Source: Nitrospirota bacterium (GTDB taxonomy: Bacteria > Nitrospinota_A > UBA7883 > JACRGQ01). From it: 47,878 bases of DNA. This document shows positions 45,168-47,878 of this stretch, one piece after another. Positions within the stretch are counted from its first letter, which is position 1, and every line of letters starts with the position of its first letter. The notes under the pieces were generated by a model that saw nothing but the letters and a program-made list of their open reading frames with translations, was not told the DNA's origin and ran no database searches. A program made the position numbers and the translations under genes. The DNA lies in the NCBI GenBank assembly GCA_024275955.1, contig JAJRYD010000019.1:1-47878 (forward strand), read 5' to 3'.

Positions 45168-45797
45168 ATGAGCATGGATATGAGTGAGAACAACTTTGGG
45201 TATTCCGATGAGGTGATGGACCACTTCACAAACCCAAGAAACGTGCTAAAAACACCGGAAGCGGAGTACGGTGCCAACGGTGTCGGCATGGTCGGCAACC
45301 CTTCATGCGGCGACATGATGAAAATATGGATAAAGGTAGACACGGAAAATGACAAGATAACCGACCTGAAGTGGAAAACATTCGGCTGCGCGAGCGCTAT
45401 CGGCTCTACCTCTATGATGTCGCTAATGGTCACGGAAAACGACGGCATGAAGGTAAACGATGCGCTAGCGCTTACCCCACAGATGATAATGGACAGGCTT
45501 GGCGGGCTTCCAAGCATCAAGATTCACTGCTCGGTTTTGGGGGACAAGGCGCTACGCTCCGCCATCCACAACTATTTCGAGACAACAGGGCAAGAAAACA
45601 GAATACAAAAAGTAACGGCCAAGCTGGTCTGCCAATGCCTCAACATAACCGATAAGGAGATTGAGGAGGAGGTGCTAGAGGGTGCCGACTCTTTTGAAAA
45701 GCTTCAGGAAAGAACCAAGATAAGTACCGGATGCGGAAACTGCAGGCCGGAAGCGGAAAAACTTTTTGAGCAGTACAGGGCAAAATACTTTGGCTGA
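45168..45797 (+). CDS. Fe-S cluster scaffold, IscU domain plus BFD-type [2Fe-2S] domain (NifU-like)
   Basis: A 209-residue scaffold for Fe-S cluster assembly. The IscU domain (1-145) has the three ligand cysteines, Cys47 in GNPSCGD, Cys74 in FGCASAIGSTSM and Cys121 in HCSVLGDKALRSAI, plus Asp49. The C-terminal BFD-like domain (150-200) has Cys155-x-Cys157 and Cys189-x2-Cys192, ligands for a permanent [2Fe-2S] cluster. The third Nfu domain of full NifU is absent. The sulphur donor IscS/NifS is not in the window. AAAGGAG precedes ATG 45168. A possible IscR-type operator lies upstream. Its end overlaps or abuts def. Confidence 0.93.
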   Translation: MSMDMSENNFGYSDEVMDHFTNPRNVLKTPEAEYGANGVGMVGNPSCGDMMKIWIKVDTENDKITDLKWKTFGCASAIGSTSMMSLMVTENDGMKVNDALALTPQMIMDRLGGLPSIKIHCSVLGDKALRSAIHNYFETTGQENRIQKVTAKLVCQCLNITDKEIEEEVLEGADSFEKLQERTKISTGCGNCRPEAEKLFEQYRAKYFG

Positions 45798-46344
45798 TGT
45801 TTTCGATGGTGCCGGCTCCTTACTAAAGGTGGCCCAGCTCGGCAACCCGATATTAAGGCAGATAGCCCAGCCGTTAACGCAGGAAGAGCTAGCCGACCCA
45901 AAAACACAGTTCTTTATCGACTCGATGATAGCGAGCATGCCGGAATACAGCGCCGCCGGGTTTGCCGCCCCGCAGTTTCACCTATCTAAAAAAATCATAG
46001 CAATAGAAGGGACGGAAAATAACCCACGCTACCCGGAAAGGGGCAGTATCCCCAAAACGATTCTTATCAACCCGGAAATCAAAAAATTCTCCGACGAAAT
46101 AAAGGCAGGAACAGAAGGATGTATATCGGTAAAAGGCCTTTGGGGCGAAGTAAAACGCTCTACAGCTATTACTGTGGAAGGCTGGACGCGCGAAGGCAAA
46201 GAAGTAACGATAGATGCCGAAGGTTTTTACGCCGTTGTGCTACAGCACGAGATAGACCACCTTTACGGCACACTTTTTATCGACAGAATGGAAAATATGT
46301 CGACTTTGGCCTTCACATCCGAACACAACCGCTTTCAAATATAG
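45790..46344 (+). CDS. def: Peptide deformylase
   Basis: Def removes the formyl group from new proteins. The 184-residue product has the three motifs of the family: AAGFAAPQ (GxGxAAPQ), EGCISVKG with the metal Cys, and QHEIDHLYG with the HExxH metal site. Motif 1 has Ala-Ala in place of Gly-Val/Leu at the first positions. The start is uncertain: TTG 45790 and TTG 45766 lack ribosome sites, and a GTG near 45830 would give the usual start just before QLGNPILR. All candidates lie close to the end of the scaffold gene, so translation is probably coupled. Confidence 0.9.
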   Translation: MADVFDGAGSLLKVAQLGNPILRQIAQPLTQEELADPKTQFFIDSMIASMPEYSAAGFAAPQFHLSKKIIAIEGTENNPRYPERGSIPKTILINPEIKKFSDEIKAGTEGCISVKGLWGEVKRSTAITVEGWTREGKEVTIDAEGFYAVVLQHEIDHLYGTLFIDRMENMSTLAFTSEHNRFQI

Positions 46345-46584
46345 CTGAAGATAGGCCTCGCCCCTTTCGCCTACTATTGCCGTTTAAGAACCGCCCAATT
46401 CCTACTCGCTAAAAGTGAAGATTATCTCCGTCGCCGTTCCCTATACCGCCTTTGGGTAAAGCATAAGCAAAAAAGTAGCCCCCCATAACCTTAGGTACCG
46501 ACGGCGGCAAAAGCCGGCACTTCCGCCAAATACCCGTATTTTCGGGAAACCGGCAGGTTTGCCGAAAAAATAAAGAAAAAAAAC
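46345..46584. other. Gene-free stretch after def
   Basis: The stretch contains small hairpins such as CCCG-TATTTT-CGGG near 46532-46545 and CGGCA-GGTT-TGCCG near 46551-46564. On the minus strand a short frame ending in a Leu-Pro-rich stretch vaguely resembles a histidine kinase tail, but this is too short to call. No gene is supported. Confidence 0.35.
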
Positions 46585-46985
<401 letters not shown>

Positions 46986-46993
46986 ATATCACT

Positions 46994-47022
46994 GCCCGGC
47001 TCTGCAATGGGGCCGGGTTTTT
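46994..47022 (+). terminator. Intrinsic terminator after ferredoxin
   Basis: CCCGGC (46994-46999) pairs with GCCGGG (47012-47017), followed by TTTTT. The 12-base loop is unremarkable. The position directly after the ferredoxin stop supports its role. Confidence 0.8.
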
Positions 47023-47063
47023 GCCCTAAAGCCGAGGCCGATTGCCGCCGATAGGTAGACGAT

Positions 47064-47387
47064 ATGGGTATATTGCTGGATTTTATTAATGTAAATGAAA
47101 TCGCCAGATTCATTTTTATGGGCGAATTTGCATTACTCGCTTTTCTGTCACTAACCGGAATTTTTAAGATGATACACCATGATTATGAAATAAGGCGTAA
47201 CTATGGCGAACGTCTACACATATTCAATGTTTTCTTTAGCACCTACAAGGCCGAAGAAGAACGGCTGGATAAAGCACGTGAAGAAAAGGAAATAAAACGC
47301 AAAGCACTTGAAGAAGAGATGGCGGCGCGCCCTCTCATCACCTTGTCGGAACCAGAGCCGATACCAGAAGAATACGATATAGATTAG
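47064..47387 (+). CDS. Small membrane protein with coiled-coil tail, unknown function
   Basis: A 107-residue protein I do not recognise. One membrane segment lies at about 14-36 (ARFIFMGEFALLAFLSLTGIF-like stretch). Residues 60-88 are a charged helix rich in Glu, Lys and Arg (KAEEERLDKAREEKEIKRKA), a likely coiled coil, and the tail is Pro/Glu-rich. The ATG has no strong ribosome site. It lies between the ferredoxin terminator and tRNA-Gly and therefore has its own promoter. The clean composition argues for a real gene. Confidence 0.6.
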   Translation: MGILLDFINVNEIARFIFMGEFALLAFLSLTGIFKMIHHDYEIRRNYGERLHIFNVFFSTYKAEEERLDKAREEKEIKRKALEEEMAARPLITLSEPEPIPEEYDID

Positions 47388-47430
47388 CCAAAACCACTAG
47401 AGACTAATCGCCCCCGGCAATTCGCGGTTC

Positions 47431-47439
47431 TGCTATAAT
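47431..47439 (+). promoter_or_regulatory. Extended -10 promoter of tRNA-Gly
   Basis: TGCTATAAT is an extended -10 element (TGN before TATAAT) located 22 bases before the tRNA. The -35 region is poor, as is usual for extended -10 promoters. Confidence 0.6.
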
Positions 47440-47460
47440 CAGCCGGTATCTGAATCTACC

Positions 47461-47535
47461 GCGGGAGTAACTCAATGGTAGAGTGTCAGCTTCCCAAGCT
47501 GGACGTTGCGGGTTCGATCCCCGTCTCCCGCTCCA
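47461..47535 (+). tRNA. tRNA-Gly(CCC)
   Basis: A 75-nt tRNA with acceptor stem GCGGGAG/CTCCCGC, D-arm ACTC...GAGT, anticodon stem TCAGC/GCTGG with loop TTCCCAA, and T-loop TTCGATC. The anticodon CCC lies at 47493-47495. The terminal CCA is encoded. Confidence 0.95.
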
Positions 47536-47680
47536 ATACTCCTTTAAAATATAAGGAGTTACGCTCAAAAAAGCTTGTCGCAGGCTGTCGCAAGATTGAT
47601 TTATTACGACTATTGCCCCCTTTAAGTTTAATTGTTTTACCTGGCTTGCGATGGATGGATTCGAACTCTCAACAGGGGTT

Positions 47681-47878
47681 TGATCTTCCCCCATTTTTAT
47701 GGACACACCGAAAGGTTAGAATTGTTAAATCATTTATGACTCGGAGGTGTAGATATGAGAAGTCGCAGGAAGTTCGACTCGGAATTCAAGCAGGAGGCCG
47801 TTCGTCTGGTTATTGACGGAGGAAGAGCGGTAACGGAAGTTGCTCGTGGACTTGGCATTCATGAGAATCTTCTTTGGA
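47681..47878 (+). mobile_element. IS3-family element, left end (cut by window edge)
   Basis: The element appears to start with TGATCTTCCCCCATTTTTAT at 47681, the TG-type end of IS3/IS150-like elements with the usual GGACAC that follows. The orfA gene starts 74 bases inside. The right end lies outside the window. Confidence 0.65.
47755..47878 (+). CDS. IS3-family transposase OrfA, N-terminal part
   Basis: The first 41 codons, beginning MRSRRKFDSEFKQEAVRLVI, then a helix-turn-helix with VTEVARGLGIHENLLW. This is the HTH_Tnp_1 start of IS3-group OrfA proteins, which bind the element ends. GGAGG lies eight bases upstream of ATG 47755. The gene runs off the window; OrfB with the DDE domain is expected downstream by programmed frameshift. 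Confidence 0.9.
   Translation, partial: MRSRRKFDSEFKQEAVRLVIDGGRAVTEVARGLGIHENLLW

Noticed and set aside
46345-46490. Minus-strand histidine kinase tail remnant
   Set aside because: Only a short Leu-Pro-rich stretch fits, with no HATPase boxes nearby.
47404-47706. A minus-strand frame over tRNA-Gly
   Set aside because: It is antisense to the tRNA and reads like the common false translation of tRNA genes.

Overview
The window comes from the chromosome of a Gram-negative bacterium. It carries Kdo-pathway genes (kdsA, kdsB), several lipoproteins, RlpA, an Oad-type sodium pump, BFD-type IscU/NifU and many c-di-GMP/two-component parts. GC content is moderate and ATA/AGA codons are used freely. 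The gene set (ispE-spoVG, DUF2723 plus TPR partner, REC-GGDEF proteins, Chromatium-type ferredoxin) looks like a deltaproteobacterial or Nitrospirota-type lineage, but I cannot fix the phylum from the sequence alone.

Layout. 1-2.2 kb: 3' end of a 16-residue-repeat protein and a convergent amidase. 2.3-8.3 kb: a forward run of tpiA, secG, a peptide-binding lipoprotein, kdsB, pyrG and kdsA; CTP synthase sits between the two Kdo genes, so CTP supply and CMP-Kdo synthesis are co-transcribed. 8.4-13 kb: a membrane-anchored MshEN-like protein, hemB, and a TPR/DUF2723 pair. 13.1-16.4 kb (minus): mannose-1-phosphate guanylyltransferase, MFS transporter, pgpA and an HPt protein. 16.5-17.5 kb is a graveyard: a decayed hybrid histidine kinase and an IS5-type transposase tail. 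17.6-21.1 kb (minus): REC-GGDEF, accD, leuA. 21.4-23 kb (minus): an ATPase-nuclease cassette whose nuclease gene has an in-frame stop. 23-26.8 kb: four glycan genes, ispE and spoVG. 26.8-30.1 kb: a CI/LexA-like repressor facing a small HTH protein across overlapping promoters, a cytidylate-kinase-like protein and a Fic protein. 30.4-35.3 kb: tRNA-Leu, a JAMM protease, class II fumarase/aspartase, a CDF transporter, a DUF4911-like protein and rlpA. 35.3-37.6 kb: accessory island with a frameshifted lipoprotein, HicBA and repeats. 37.6-40.9 kb: oadG-oadA-oadB. 41-43.5 kb: twin terminator-like hairpins, a CheD/CheR-like fusion and a second REC-GGDEF. 43.7-47.4 kb: ilvE, fmdB, iscU/nifU with a possible IscR-type operator, def, a GGA-rich structured leader, ferredoxin and a small membrane protein. 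The window closes with tRNA-Gly and the left end of an IS3-family element.

Two non-coding families recur. One is a ~130-bp MITE-like element (six copies: 8394, 13032, 30250, 31193, 37150, 41200) with GGGGCTGTT-type ends. The other is a ~80-120-bp element whose central hairpin stem varies in sequence but keeps pairing (three copies: 2221, 30371, 37464). A third short motif (TCCATGCCTGACC) flanks the lipoprotein and HicBA.

The best candidates for unusual biology are the ATPase-nuclease cassette, the CheD/CheR fusion beside a diguanylate cyclase, the divergent repressor/HTH switch, the MshEN-like membrane protein, the twin hairpins at 41.1 kb and the structured leader before ferredoxin.
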